Assembly (NCBI GenBank): GCA_024449915.1 | Contig: JAMZAV010000004.1 | Coordinates: 124,001 to 188,000, forward strand | DNA from: Sweltsa coloradensis | Lineage: Eukaryota; Arthropoda; Insecta; Plecoptera; Chloroperlidae | Direction: 5' to 3' | DNA length: 64,000 nucleotides | Shown here: positions 1-11,424 of the stretch, in pieces | Layout: every line of letters starts with the position of its first letter | How positions within the stretch are numbered: position 1 is the stretch's first letter | Program-made: the position numbers and the translations under genes | Notes under the pieces: model-generated | Databases searched by the model: none | Seen by the model: the letters and a program-made list of their open reading frames with translations, nothing else | Told to the model about the DNA's origin: nothing

Positions 1-1
1 A

Positions 2-145
2 CCTGATGTTGCTGTTGTCAAGGTTACAAGACATGATTACATTACTACACGCGCGCTTGGTGGAGTCGCCGGGTTTCACCTTAACGCCATTCTGGACGCT
101 AAAATTGACTTCATTAAAGAGTTGCTATTTGTAACTTATTATTGA
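2..145 (+). CDS. 3' end of an open frame, possible terminal exon (unrecognised)
   Basis: The frame beginning at base 2 is open through 47 codons to a TGA at 143-145. The start lies outside the window. Composition is more coding-like than the flanking DNA: G+C is higher, residues are balanced, and there is no low-complexity run. The C-terminus reads ...LDAKIDFIKELLFVTYY. AATAAA-type polyadenylation signals follow at 170-175 and 178-183, as expected just after a terminal exon or a retroelement ORF. I do not recognise the protein family. It could be the last exon of a host gene or the end of a transposon ORF; the 47 residues shown carry no diagnostic motif. No acceptor can be judged because the window starts inside the frame. 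Confidence 0.35.
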   Translation, partial: PDVAVVKVTRHDYITTRALGGVAGFHLNAILDAKIDFIKELLFVTYY

Positions 146-3100
146 AATAACATGTATTAGACTATGAAAAATAAAAAAATAAAAAATATTGTCGCTGTTT
201 TTTGGGGCGTACCGGCCGTTTAATTTGCATATTGCGCCTTATTGCGCTATCAAAGTCCAATTTCAAAACGGCTTTTCAGATTATCTTCATTTTTTTTAAT
301 TAATTTCGTCATCTCTTTGTTCATATAGTGAACAAGTTTCGTAAGGTTTTGCGGAAGGGATTACAAGTTATGAATTTTTTATTTAACTCATTGAGTTGAG
401 TGTTGGGGCAAATCGTTCTACCACCAATTTACATATTTAATTATTTTGGATTTCTGTGTACTTTTCAGCTTTTTATTTTCTGCATGTCTATATCTGGTTA
501 TTAATTAACACAGTTTACTAAATAAAACTGAAATATTAATTTAATGGACATTTTATCCTGTAAAACCCAAAACACTGTCTGTATGTGTGAGTGTGCATTT
601 GTTTATGTAGTCATGCAGACCATGCCTATGTTTCATTGTGGAAGAAATACAAATTGACTGAAAATATCAGAAACAAATTAAGTGATTTCAATGGAACAAG
701 TTTCAGAGAAATGGACGAGGATAATATTAAGCAAGGAGCATGTTCGTAGTAATACGTGTTTTGAGTGCCGTTGATGCTCGGAAATGGTTGTTTGTGCCAA
801 AAGGAGATTAATTTTGATTGTACCTAATGGAAGTTGTGAAGGTAAATACGTGATCAACTTTATGCAATTTATAAACATACCCCACCGACACTGCTTCAGC
901 TCATACACAATTAATTCACTTAATACTACCCCAGTCCATGATTGCTAAACGTATGGTATACGTGATTGTTACCGAGTGCATGTGCATTGCATGAACATCA
1001 GGAGCCATTATCCAAGACTGTAAGTTTGAAATTTATTCAAGATACAATTTTTTATCTAACGTGTTTTTGAAAACACGTGCTATTATGTAGAAAGGAAAGA
1101 ACAATCTAATATTCATAACGTAGAGCGATCCCAAATCTAAACGAGTGGATGAAGCGTGGCAGCCAAGTACGCCATGCAGTCGGTGTGAATGCCTTAAGAT
1201 ATCAGGCACGCACAGGCGATGATTTAACCCCGACGAAACCGCGGCTGTTCCTCTTTAAAAGGTGACGTTTGCGTTGCGTGTTAAAACGTGTTTTTAGTAC
1301 CCTTGATTGTTGTTGTTTAGAACCAAAATGTGGAATATATTATTTTCGTTGTGAACGCTCATTATAAAATTAATAATAATGTCCTGGTACTATCCTGGAC
1401 AAAAACAAAATTTAATCGTTATATTTTCTCCATTCGAATCCTAATATTTGTACTGTTACATAATTTATTTCATTATTTAAAAATATATTACAAAAAGTTG
1501 AAATTTGTATTACAATATTTCGTTCACAACGTTCATTTTCTATTATATTATCAATTGGTACATATTTGCTGCTACTTACTTTGGTTAGACAAAAAATAAT
1601 TAATCATTACATTATTTTCTTTCCTTAAACCTAATTATATTTCTTGTTAGAAGATGTTTTTTTGAAAAGACAAATCGCGAAAGTTGAAATTCTAATAACA
1701 CTAATGAGTTGCCATTCGAATTGTAAATTGCACAAAAAATAAAATTGTGTATATTTAATCTCCCACTAGCATGTTATAGAACCTTTTTCGTAATTTTCTA
1801 ATCTTTTATTTGATGTCTACAAACTTATTAAGAATATGAATTAAATCCCGAAGACGGATTTAAAAAAAAAACTTCCAACTTCTTCTTTACAACGCGGAAA
1901 CAGTTCCTGGATATAAGATGTCCCTCGCAAGGGCTAAACGTGCTTAAAGTCACCTGAAGCTCATAAAACGCGAACATTAAACCCGTTTAATTTATTAGGC
2001 CCTTAACCTCATCGTGCCCCACTGTGCGGCGGCCATCTATCTTTCTAATACACCTGGCTTCCGGCTGACTATCTGCATGGCGTGACGCGGGAATGGGTTC
2101 GATCACGCGACCTCCTGGTATGGGAGGATCTAAAGGTCACTCGCGTCAATGTCAAGGTGATGCTCATTATGTGAAAGTGACGCAGCGAGGGCTACTACGA
2201 CTACGTGACTGCGTTGCGGTAGAACATCTCGGTGTGGGGGGGGGGAGTCAAAGGGATTAAACTTGGGGAGAAAGTCGAGAACATCTTAGAGAGAAAGTTG
2301 AAAGACTTTTTATGCCGTCTCTGCAAGTTCGCTATTCCTCCTTTGAACAAATTTTCAAGTCCTCCACCCTCTACCCCCCCTCCCCCCCCCCCCCCTTAGC
2401 AGCTATCCATCCCATCCCTCTACATGGATATACACCAACTTCTTGGAAGATAAATGTTAGGACCAAGGCGAAAAGAAATCTTATATAGTTTCGCATCGAA
2501 GCGTGTTTAAAATAATACTTGGAAAGTGTTTGATAAGTAAAAGTTCATGTATAAAATAAAAGCGAATAGATGGATAAACACTCAGGAAATACTAGAAACG
2601 TTCAACTTCATTGACCCATTCACCACAATACTATCTGCATGGCACACATTCCAATTACTTGTCGACAGCACAGGAAAGTGCATGTAGTTTTTAACAAGAT
2701 AATGTGTAGTTTGTTTTATTTTTTATTTAAGTTGTGGCGTATGATAACGCAACATTGAATTTTGATACCTTAATCAGTCATGCAGAAGATTATAAGTCAA
2801 TGTATGACATTTGTATTGTCCATTCTCATTCATTTGAAGTGTTCCTTTCACAAATTGTACTTTTTTTTCAAAAATGCAAACATCTATTTAACTAAAGGAG
2901 GTTGATTGATGACAACAAGAAAGGGGCAGACCCCCGTACGTCAAGACTCGAGAGTGTATTGCCACCATTCATTTTATTCGTGCATTTATTTCACTATTAG
3001 GCTGTATTACAATAATTTAGAATTTTCTAATTACTCACAAGTTACGAAATATAATCTTGTATTTCTGATGTTAGCAAATATGAATAATTTTATGGACAAC

Positions 3101-3422
3101 AGTACACTATTATTAGGGGGGTCGAAGCTTTTTTTCAATGTAAAATGAGCTTTGTAAGTGTATGTAATTTCAAAAAATCAAAGGTCAATTTTTCATGCAG
3201 GAATCAGAGAATACAACAAATTGTCAGCAGAAGTAAAGGGGGTCAAGATATGTACATAGTTTTAAATTAAAATGTCAAGAATGGATAATTAAAAAGGGAA
3301 TACATTGTAATATATTGTGTGTATTAACTTGTTAATATATTATTATATGACTTGTAAAGTAGTAATATAGCTAAATAAAGTAAATAAAATTCAATACATT
3401 GCAATATTTTTTGTTCTGCAAA
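146..3422. other. Non-coding AT-rich stretch
   Basis: No gene supported. Short open frames here are AT-rich and low complexity. The segment holds a 10-G run at 2236-2245 and a 14-C run at 2382-2395. A GC-richer patch at about 2000-2230 contains a tRNA B-box-like word (gggttcgatcacgc), but no cloverleaf can be drawn. Confidence 0.5.
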
Positions 3423-3438
3423 CCCGGCACCTCCACCA
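3423..3438 (-). repeat. tRNA-Ala 3'-end complement motif, copy 1
   Basis: Minus strand reads TGGTGGAGGTGCCGGG followed by T, the complement of a tRNA-Ala 3' end plus CCA. Preceded by 'cgtt' on that strand. A group 4 SINE lies 230 bases downstream on the plus strand. Confidence 0.85.
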
Positions 3439-3654
3439 ACAACGTTAACGAAAAACAGCATGGTATAATGGTAAGCTTCGCTCCCTATTTTGGATGGTAA
3501 CTCTTTGATCTCTTGTTTATTTAAATTATATATATATCTGGATATAAGATGACATTGATTGCAGTAGTGCCAATGATTACGATTATACGATAGTTTTGCG
3601 AAAAGTCCCCTTTAGATGCGTTTTGAGGTTTATCCGCATTGAAACTTGGGCAGA

Positions 3655-3835
3655 AATATTTTTTGTTGCTTAACGTCTCATAGTAATGAACTAAGGCTGT
3701 TCGAGACGATGAGTGGTGATAGATGACGATGAAGGACGATTACAAAAATCCCATGCCGTATGTGGGATTCGAACCCACGGCCTTACGCTTCGGACCAGCG
3801 CCCTAACCGTATGTGTCACCTCGGATGGCGTTAAA
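3655..3835 (-). mobile_element. SINE group 4, tRNA-headed
   Basis: Read on the minus strand, the head carries a perfect B box GGTTCGAATCC (complement of 3765-3775) inside a T-arm-like stem. Next comes a body containing 'catctatcaccactcatcgtc', then the tail 'gagacgttaagcaacaaaaa' at the 3655-3680 end. Body and tail recur at 28780-28930, 42810-42955, 59605-59725 and 59740-59890, and the tail also ends the 5S-headed SINE at 44495-44880. This is pol III retroposon architecture: a tRNA head, then a tail presumably recognised by a partner LINE. Confidence 0.75.
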
Positions 3836-3844
3836 CACAAACAA

Positions 3845-4310
3845 ATAAGATTGACATCGACATTTTAACGTGTATTATTTATTTATTTTATTTATGTATT
3901 TATTTATTTATTTATTTAGGTATTTATTTATTCATTTTTTAACGTCTATATCATGTTCAGTTAAAAAACTTATTTACAAAGGAGGACAACTAAATAAATC
4001 TACTTACATAGATGCAGACACAACAATGAACTACAGGTAAGTAAATATTTGGAATCGTAATATTACAACAACAATGCATTAAATCACAACAATTTTGATA
4101 ACAAATTCCGAAAGGATATTTTAAATGCACTTTAATGAATCAAATATAAAAAAGGGGTGGAAAAAATAAAAGGAAAAAGAAGACGATGCGTACAAAATGA
4201 ACTAGGCTGAAGGAGAGAAATACATGTCTTGACCGGGTCTCGAACCGGCATCCCTGGGTTCCGTACAATCCCACCCTCCACCATAACCATGAGGCACCAC
4301 TACATGCGGC
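3845..4310 (-). mobile_element. SINE group 5 with (AAAT)n tail
   Basis: On the minus strand the head at about 4300-4220 has an A-box-like word and a perfect B box GGTTCGAGACC (complement of 4236-4246). The body reads through 3950-4090, including 'aaaggaggacaactaaata' on the plus strand, and the copy ends in a tetranucleotide (AAAT)n tail at 3868-3930. The body is shared with 30665-31110, which also has a B box at its head. Repeat status rests on that second copy; the SINE call rests on the head and tail. Confidence 0.7.
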
Positions 4311-5219
4311 ATTCACTCAATATACGCTAAGTTTAACATTTGACAATCTCCATAAACTACTTGTTCATTTCCCCCTCTACGAGTGAGTTATGAAACCCTT
4401 AGCAGGAAAGGTTCCCCCTCGACCTTCCCCCCGCCCCCCGTGTATTGCGTGTGCGTCGAAAAGATAACGCCAGGCCTGAGTTGCGTTCGACTTCCTAGCA
4501 CCAATGCACAATGTTCTTCGGCATGGAAATCAACCCCAATAAATCTCGGACCGCTACACGCCTACTATGAAACACTATGCATCGCCATTCAATTCAATTA
4601 TCTACAACGTATCCTATCTTGGCAAGATTCAAGATAGTAAAGTTTATCCGTGGGGAGTCTTGACTCAAGAATACAATGCAATTTCCATTCATGAATTGAG
4701 CAAACTGCATTTTCGATACGGCTTCTAATGGGTAATTCAAACTACGATTCTGAATTCTGGTCACAGCATCATTTTTACTTAGGAGTGTTTTCAAGACACA
4801 ATGGATAATGGTGACAATAATAACCACTAAGAAAAATAGAAGTATACAATGTACGACTTGAATATAGCTTGTATACTAAAATAGTAACTAGGGCCTAGTC
4901 TATTATTGCCACGAGATACAGAATGGCTGGTGTTTGGAGTCGGTCCTGCAGCTTACGAAGCAGAGTACAGTGCACTGTTATAGCAGAGATCATTGGATCA
5001 AGGGAGGAACTTGATTGCTCAAAGAGAGCCTGGGATATAAACAAAATTCATCAATACAATATTTTCGTTGCAGTACGACTCTAGTATCATAGCAATAACG
5101 CATAATCGTTCTGCCACACTGGAAATGTATTTTGCTAGTTTGGGATAGACAACAAAGAACTTATTTCTTGCCTAAGTGAACATGTAAACTGACTCTGGGC
5201 GTTTCTTCCCCAATATGGA
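4311..5219. other. No feature seen
   Basis: Unique-looking non-coding DNA. Short frames at 4383-4827 overlap on opposite strands and show no family resemblance. Confidence 0.4.
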
Positions 5220-5400
5220 CAGATCGGGCTCAGCGTATTGCGCGATATTCTGATTCGGGAGGTCACGGGTTCGAATCCCACGACCGGGAATCCTGAACGA
5301 AGGTTTATAACACGGTTTCACTCAGTCATTAACGCGAACTCAGTCAACAGTCCTGGGACATTGTATTCACAACTATCCTTACTCCGAAATTCCTAGTAGA
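5220..5400 (+). mobile_element. SINE group 2 copy
   Basis: tRNA-like head with 'ctgattcgggaggtc', a perfect B box GGTTCGAATCC at 5268-5278 and the group's downstream words 'aatcctgaacgaaggttt'. Related heads lie at 17590, 24110, 51345 and 55340 on the plus strand and at 21900, 32030 and 33620 on the minus strand. The 3' end is not sharply defined. Confidence 0.6.
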
Positions 5401-7101
5401 CTAAGAGGGGCGTCTATATCGTCGTTGTACAGGTTTCCTACACGAAATTTCATTTAATTTTAGTATGTCCGTAAATTTGAATCTTGTTGAAGTGCACGTC
5501 AAATACTTTACTTGAGCAATATATTAAGAGTAAAGTTTTGACTACGACTCAACAGCCTATTAAAGTTTGGATCGCAATCTTCATTGTGGATCTAATAATG
5601 TAGTTAATCACTCTGAAAACAACTAGGCTTAATTAGCAATTGACCGTGGTTGAACGCTTCACTGAATCATTAATCAGGTCGGTGGAGATTTTCCTTGAAT
5701 TCCTGGAACGAGGGGGGTTGGCCAAAAAACTCCCCCACCCTAAACCTCCACTTGCACGGCAATCACTGGGGAATTCCTGGAAATGATTTTAATTCATGAT
5801 AAATTCTGCAGAATTACTTGTTTGCCAAAAAAGTTATCTGAAGCTTCATTAAAATGTTGAAATGCGGTTGAAATTGCCGGGTAGCCCTCATAACACCCCA
5901 GTTGGAACCGGCCCTTGACTAAACTTTCCCGCGCTAGTGTTTTGTTTGTTTGTTTGTTTGAGGGTGGGTGGTGCAGCCCACGCGGTCGGACGCTCGTTAT
6001 CTGCACTAATTGTCAGCGTGGCGACAGTCAAAGGGTTTGCTGACAAACACACCTCTGTTGGATGTGAAGCGGTGTCCAATGCAGAAGTGATGCACAATAG
6101 TTACACTGACTGAAGAGTATTGGATCGCGTATATTGATTGTTCATTGCTATCCTGTTGGTGGAAAGTGAAATCAGATATTGTTGTGATTTGTTCAGTTTG
6201 GGAGATGTGAAGTGTGTGTCTATATTTTAACTAGGGGATATTAATTTTTTGTCATTTCGAATCATTAATCATGGCCAACCAGCGAGTTCTAATGTCGAAT
6301 AACAATCCCTTGTTGGCTATGATTCGCCTAGTTAATGGGGTCGGCTTCAACCGTGTTGGTTCAGAACTACTTTGATAAAAGTCTCCCACTAACAATCAGC
6401 TCTTGTAACTAAGTTAACTCTTAATACAAAGTTGCCTTTTATTTGAGTATTTAATTGTTTTATCATTAACAATAAAGGGCAAATACTGTCAATATATTCA
6501 AACTCCAAAAAATCTGTTCAGGTTTTTCTATAGATCACGATGACTGCACATACCAAAAATATTCACAAATCACATCAAACTCTATCTTAAACTTTTCCGA
6601 AGAATAACAGTACTTAAAATGTATATCTCACGTTATAACATTGGAATATTGATTGAAGACAAGTCCACCTAGTAATAACCGTTATTAAGGTATTTTGAGG
6701 TGGGCAAAATAAGTGTGGTTTTAAACCTAGCATTAACAAAAATAGACCACAACCACTCCTTTAAACCAGGGGACTGGTTTTGAGCCTTACGACCTATAAA
6801 AAAACTTTTTTGTAATAAAATCCTTCTATTTTGTTACTTGCCTGGCAGTACCGTTTCCGTCAAAACACAATAATAGTTTCATATCAACAAGACTAAATCG
6901 GCTATTATAAAAAAATTGTGTAAAATAATAGTTAAAAGTTGGCGTGATACGAGCATGCTTTCACTACTTCTACTCAGCATAGCTGCAAACTACAGTGATT
7001 AAGCTTCTGCTCCTGCATTAAAATAAATAAACAAAAGAAAGACCATTGTCAGATCATATTTTCAGCCTTCCTTCTTCGTTTCAGAAGAGGTAGAAGAATA
7101 A
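5401..7101. other. Non-coding; short (TTTG)n microsatellite
   Basis: No gene supported. A (TTTG)n tract of about 20 bases sits near 5940-5960. The two overlapping minus frames at 5794-6097 run through this tract and look spurious. Confidence 0.45.
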
Positions 7102-7177
7102 TTGGATGAGCGTAGCGAGCGTAGCGAGCGAAGCGAAGATTCCATTCTACTACACTGGAGAAAAAAATCCGGAATGT

Positions 7178-7209
<32 letters not shown>

Positions 7210-7903
7210 TTTTTCTTTTTGTATTTTTGTCTGTTTGTCCGCACGATTCCGGCTAAACCGAGACTCCGATTGAGATGAAATTTTATGGAGGCCTTCGAAA
7301 TCTCTGAACTTAGAACTGCCACGTTTTTGAGCGCAATCGGAAAATTATTTCTCATGAAAATCGCAATTTTACGATTTTTTTTCGATTTTTTAAACAATTC
7401 TTTGACTTATAACACCTACATGCTTTATCCGATTTTAATGATTTTTTCACAGAACCTTTATTTTATGAATATAGATATTCTTGTGAAATTTGAGCGCAAT
7501 TGAAAAAATATTTATTATAAAAATCGAAATTTTACGGGTTTTTTCTTTTTTTAATCAATTCTTTGACTTATAACACCTACATGCTTTATCCGATTGTGAT
7601 GATTTTTTCGCAGAACCTTAATTTTATGAATTTATATATTAGTGTTAAATTTGAGCGCAATCAAGAAATTATTTCTTTAAAAAATCGCAATTTTACGATT
7701 TTTTTTTAACAATTACGATTAATAAATAAAAAATTTTAAGTTAATTTTTAATTTAATTTAATTTAATTTAATCAAATTTAAAAAAAATTCAACTAAGTAA
7801 TGATTTTTCCACAGAACAACAGAAAATTCACATAACACATGGCAGCTCAATGCACCAATTACGCTCATCCAACAACGCGGCGGGACTTAAGCGTTTTCCT
7901 AGT
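7102..7903 (+). mobile_element. Helentron-like non-autonomous element, copy A
   Basis: Begins TTGGATGAGCGTA plus repeats of 'gcgagcg/gaagcg'. The inverse of the start (tacgctcatccaa) lies about 30 bases inside the other end, so the inverted repeats are asymmetric. After it comes a small AACGC...GCGTT hairpin and then CCTAG followed by T. The middle has a long T-rich tract (about 7177-7218) and three ~162-bp tandem units, recognisable by 'ttgacttataacacctacatg' and by 'gcgcaat' at about 7331, 7495 and 7657. Asymmetric TIRs, a 3' hairpin, a CTAG end and central tandem repeats are known traits of Helentron/DINE-type elements. Copies B and C match closely. No transposase is encoded. Confidence 0.7.
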
Positions 7904-8460
7904 GAATATTATTCCATACATTGATATGAACGCCGTACTTAATATCCCTCCTTGGTTCTTTCTATAATTATGTAACAAAAGTGCTGAATTCATTAGCAAT
8001 AATTAATAAAGAACTTGCAACTAAAACCTAGACCTAGACGACCAACATAAATCAAACTCTGACCTCATAAGTTGCGAATGTAATTAATACGAGGCAACAT
8101 TTTGTTGTACTTTTTATTCCAAGTGTAACTTATTCGTAATTTGCTGTGTTAGTATAGTTTTCGTTGGTTATTTATCTCTGCGAGATAAAGTCCCCAACCA
8201 ATCACAGACGAGCATTAGTTCTTGCTATTTCCGTATACGCCTATTACGTATTCGCTATGAAGCCATAAATTGACGAAGAAAAATTACGTACTCGGTGTAG
8301 TAAGAAAGATAGCCGACGGTGTTTGTAAATGTTATGTTATCTCGAGTGATAACTAGGGGTTGGGCACGGAATGGCACTTTTATTCTGCTGGACACGTTGT
8401 AAATAAAGTCAAAGGTCAAAAGGACACGCGAGCCATCACGTTTCCGAGTGGCTAAACAAA
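7904..8460. promoter_or_regulatory. Possible promoter/5' UTR upstream of ATG 8461
   Basis: Contains a CCAAT-box word (aaccaatcaca, about 8198) and, at 8406-8426, nuclear-receptor-like half-sites in direct repeat (AAGTCA-A-AGGTCA, then AGGACA two bases on). It ends at an ATG in strong Kozak context. All of this is motif reading only; short motifs occur by chance. Confidence 0.25.
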
Positions 8461-8476
8461 ATGGCCGACGAGGCAG
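8461..8476 (+). CDS. Possible first coding exon, begins MADEA
   Basis: The ATG at 8461 has A at -3 and G at +4 (aaaATGG). Five codons plus one base (MADEA + G) end at CAG followed by GTATCG, a usable splice donor. The ATG-proximal word AAAATGGCCGAC also resembles a YY1 site, often found just downstream of transcription starts. Unspliced, the frame stops after 23 codons. No partner exon could be identified: joining in phase to the acceptor at 32856 would hit a stop, so that exon is not its direct coding partner. Very short, so the call is tentative. Confidence 0.22.
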
Positions 8477-9944
8477 GTATCGAAATGAATTATGAATGTG
8501 TTCGGTTTACGTTGAGGTGTTTACTCGCGTGATGAGAGATTGTGAGTCGGTGAAGGAAACGACGTTGATTGACATATTGCCACAATAATGCCTATATTGA
8601 GTACACTTCCTTGTGTGTATGGTGGCGTATTGTTGGCAAGCGATTTGCGATAGCGTCTGTAAGCTGTGTAAACTCGTTATATGGACAGTAGATTAACCTA
8701 GTAAAGTGGATTGTTTTATTTTATTTGCAGCTTATATTATTTACCTTTACATTACAGTTTCCACATTTACCCTACGATATCAAAATTCAAGACAAATTGC
8801 AATATTTATGTATGCCTATGTACTGCATTTGTGTCTTTAAAGAAAATTATATCTAACAAAGGAAGAGAAGAGGATGTTATAACACACAATAATGATTTAA
8901 CTGTAAAATATCTACTAGGCTTGCTCGAGTTGGTAATATTAGATTGTGAGAACAAGTTTAGGAAGTATTTTATAACCTAAGTAACCTTAAAACACTACCT
9001 CTTATTAAATGCATTCTTGATACGGTAGAAAAATATTAATTCAAAGTCGGATATAGTAGGTCTAATTGAATAGAGGTTAAACTAAACTTATCCAGTCGGT
9101 GTGTGCATATAAAGATTAATACAACACAAAAAACTTTTAAAATAGGCAGACTGGATTGTAGTCCGCCATATTTAAAAAGTTATTTCTAGGTGTGTTCAGA
9201 TAATGGCAACTAATATGACGACTTTATAGTTTTGGAAATTATTTTAAATTGAGACAAAAATTGGGCTAAACATTTAATTTAAAAAAGCTGCACGAAAACA
9301 ATTTCTAACCATGATACTAGTCTGAAAAAGAAAAGAAAAATTACCATATTTTCATATTATTTTCTTTACCTTATTTTTACTATTGGTAATAGATATTTTT
9401 AAATTATTTGAATTTTGTTTCAGCCAAAATAATAACTGCTATTTTCAGACCATAAAATAAACAATGTAGACTCCGATAACACAACCATACCTAAGATTTA
9501 CCTAGACCAACCCCACGGTGTGTCATGACAGCCATGGCTAACTTGCGGTACAAGCTAAAGTATGATTAAAATGGTCTGAATTCAGGAAGTTTGGAGCAAG
9601 TGTATCAAGTAACAGAGTTCTGCCTGTGTTAAATGGGCTGAAGGAAAAAGCTATGAATGTAATTTAAACTTTACCACTGTAAACGCAAACTTTTCCAGAC
9701 GCTTTATGGGAGTATAAATAGGATCTGCGTATAGCAGTTACCTTGGCCTACATTCTGTAGGCCGTGTTGTGTGTACCCCAACCAAATAGGTAGACTTTAA
9801 TTATAGCAAACTTGATCACTGATTGAACAGAAAGGTGATGCTAGTGCTCCATAATTTTACAAATATTTACTACTTTGCATTTTCTCTATGGCAACGTAGA
9901 TTACTAAAATAACCAATTTTGTACAATTCAGAAATTATAAACCA
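8477..9944. other. Non-coding AT-rich stretch
   Basis: No gene or clear repeat seen. The open frame at 8711-8980 is AT-rich with no recognisable domain. Confidence 0.4.
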
Positions 9945-10285
9945 CGGGGTCTATATACTAAAAGTGACAGCGACAGCGACAGCGACAATAGTCGACCGAA
10001 ACGACAACTTTAGTGAGAAGACCAAGTGAGATCTGCAACCTCGAATTTTCAGCATACCAAATAAAAAAGTAATTACTTACACTTGCTGTATGCAGTTGTT
10101 TTTACGTTAGAGAAACATTAGCAACGGCATTAAAAATGTTACATGTGTAATTGTTACCAATACACAGCTTATAAGCTTGTATAGCTGCAGTCAGATGCGT
10201 GACTATTGTCTTTAAAATTGTCGTTTCGGTCGACTATTGTCGCCTTCGCTGTAGATCGACTGATGTCACTTATAAATAGACCCCG
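9945..10285. mobile_element. MITE-like element with ~60-bp terminal inverted repeats
   Basis: The left end starts CGGGGTCTAT and the right end is its exact complement ATAGACCCCG. The arms continue inward with matching blocks, notably 'gcgacaatagtcgaccgaaacgacaa' on the left and its complement at about 10218-10243. The left arm carries (GACAGC) repeats not fully mirrored on the right. Flanking 8-mers ATAAACCA and AATAACCA agree at 6 of 8 positions, compatible with a decayed 8-bp hAT-type target duplication. There is no coding capacity, so it would be non-autonomous. Confidence 0.7.
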
Positions 10286-11424
10286 AATAACCAAATCAAG
10301 AAATAAAATAAACAAGTACGACTGTCTTTAGCACACGAAGCATAAAAACAAAACTAGATATACACTGGATATAGACACACTTTGATATTTTGATTGACTT
10401 TGATATACACTAGATAGATATACACTTTGACATCATATCCACATTTAGGCGTAGTAGTAGTTAAATCGATGTTGGAAGGTGGCAAACAAAGTTGCTAAAA
10501 GTAAAACGAAAAAAGCAAATATCCGCATTTATTTTATTATTCCTATTCTTGTCTTTAATTTTCTTTATCTCGACTTTTCGTTGGATTGGATAAAGTCACA
10601 AGCCGCACAGCTTAGGAAATGTAAATGTCTCCGTGTCACGAATCAGCTGACTGGACGGAGTTTCTGTGTGACTTCTATGAATGTTTTATAACACCTGGTT
10701 GACCTTTGCACACTGTGACTGGGAGGATGTGAGGTGGGTGGATGGATGGGAACGAGCACACGCGGCACCTGGTTGACAAGGCGAGAGGAAATCAACATAC
10801 CCAGCGTCGAAAGGTTATTTCAGTGGTTAATTTTGTAGTGTCCACTGTCCACCCACACTTTTTTTCGGAATATACTCTGCCCTATGTTTCTTTTTTTCTC
10901 ACATTCATTAGATAACTACTAATAATACCAGTTGTAATTGTAACAATGTATATTATTTGTATTACCATTGATATAATTATTATCTGTTTACTCCATACAT
11001 GTATTCTTTGTATATGTCCATTGGCTTTGTAAAAAATATGTTCATTATTCACTGACTATTTAAGAGTTTTAAATAATAATTATTAACGATACGACTTTAT
11101 AAAGGACTGCAAAATGCAATGTATAAGTTAGAGGGATCCCTTCCATATCCCAATTTTTTCTTGAGAGTGAAAAGAAATGGTTAATATATTTTTCATGATT
11201 CCATAAACTTTCTTTCATAAAATTAGAAACCTCATGACCCCCCACTTTTTATTTTATACTTGAGATGTTGTTCTTAATTTCTTTTTTTTGTTTTTCATAG
11301 TTTTTATTTGTTTTAACATTTTTGTTTGATATTCAACATTTCATTCATATATTTAAATTTTATATTAAGTTTTTATTGGCCGAAATATTGAGATTTAATA
11401 CTAATATATTATAAAAATGTTTTA
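10286..11424. other. Non-coding AT-rich stretch
   Basis: No gene supported. Short imperfect repeats of 'tatacact(a/g)gata' and 'ctttgata' lie at 10360-10430. Confidence 0.4.
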
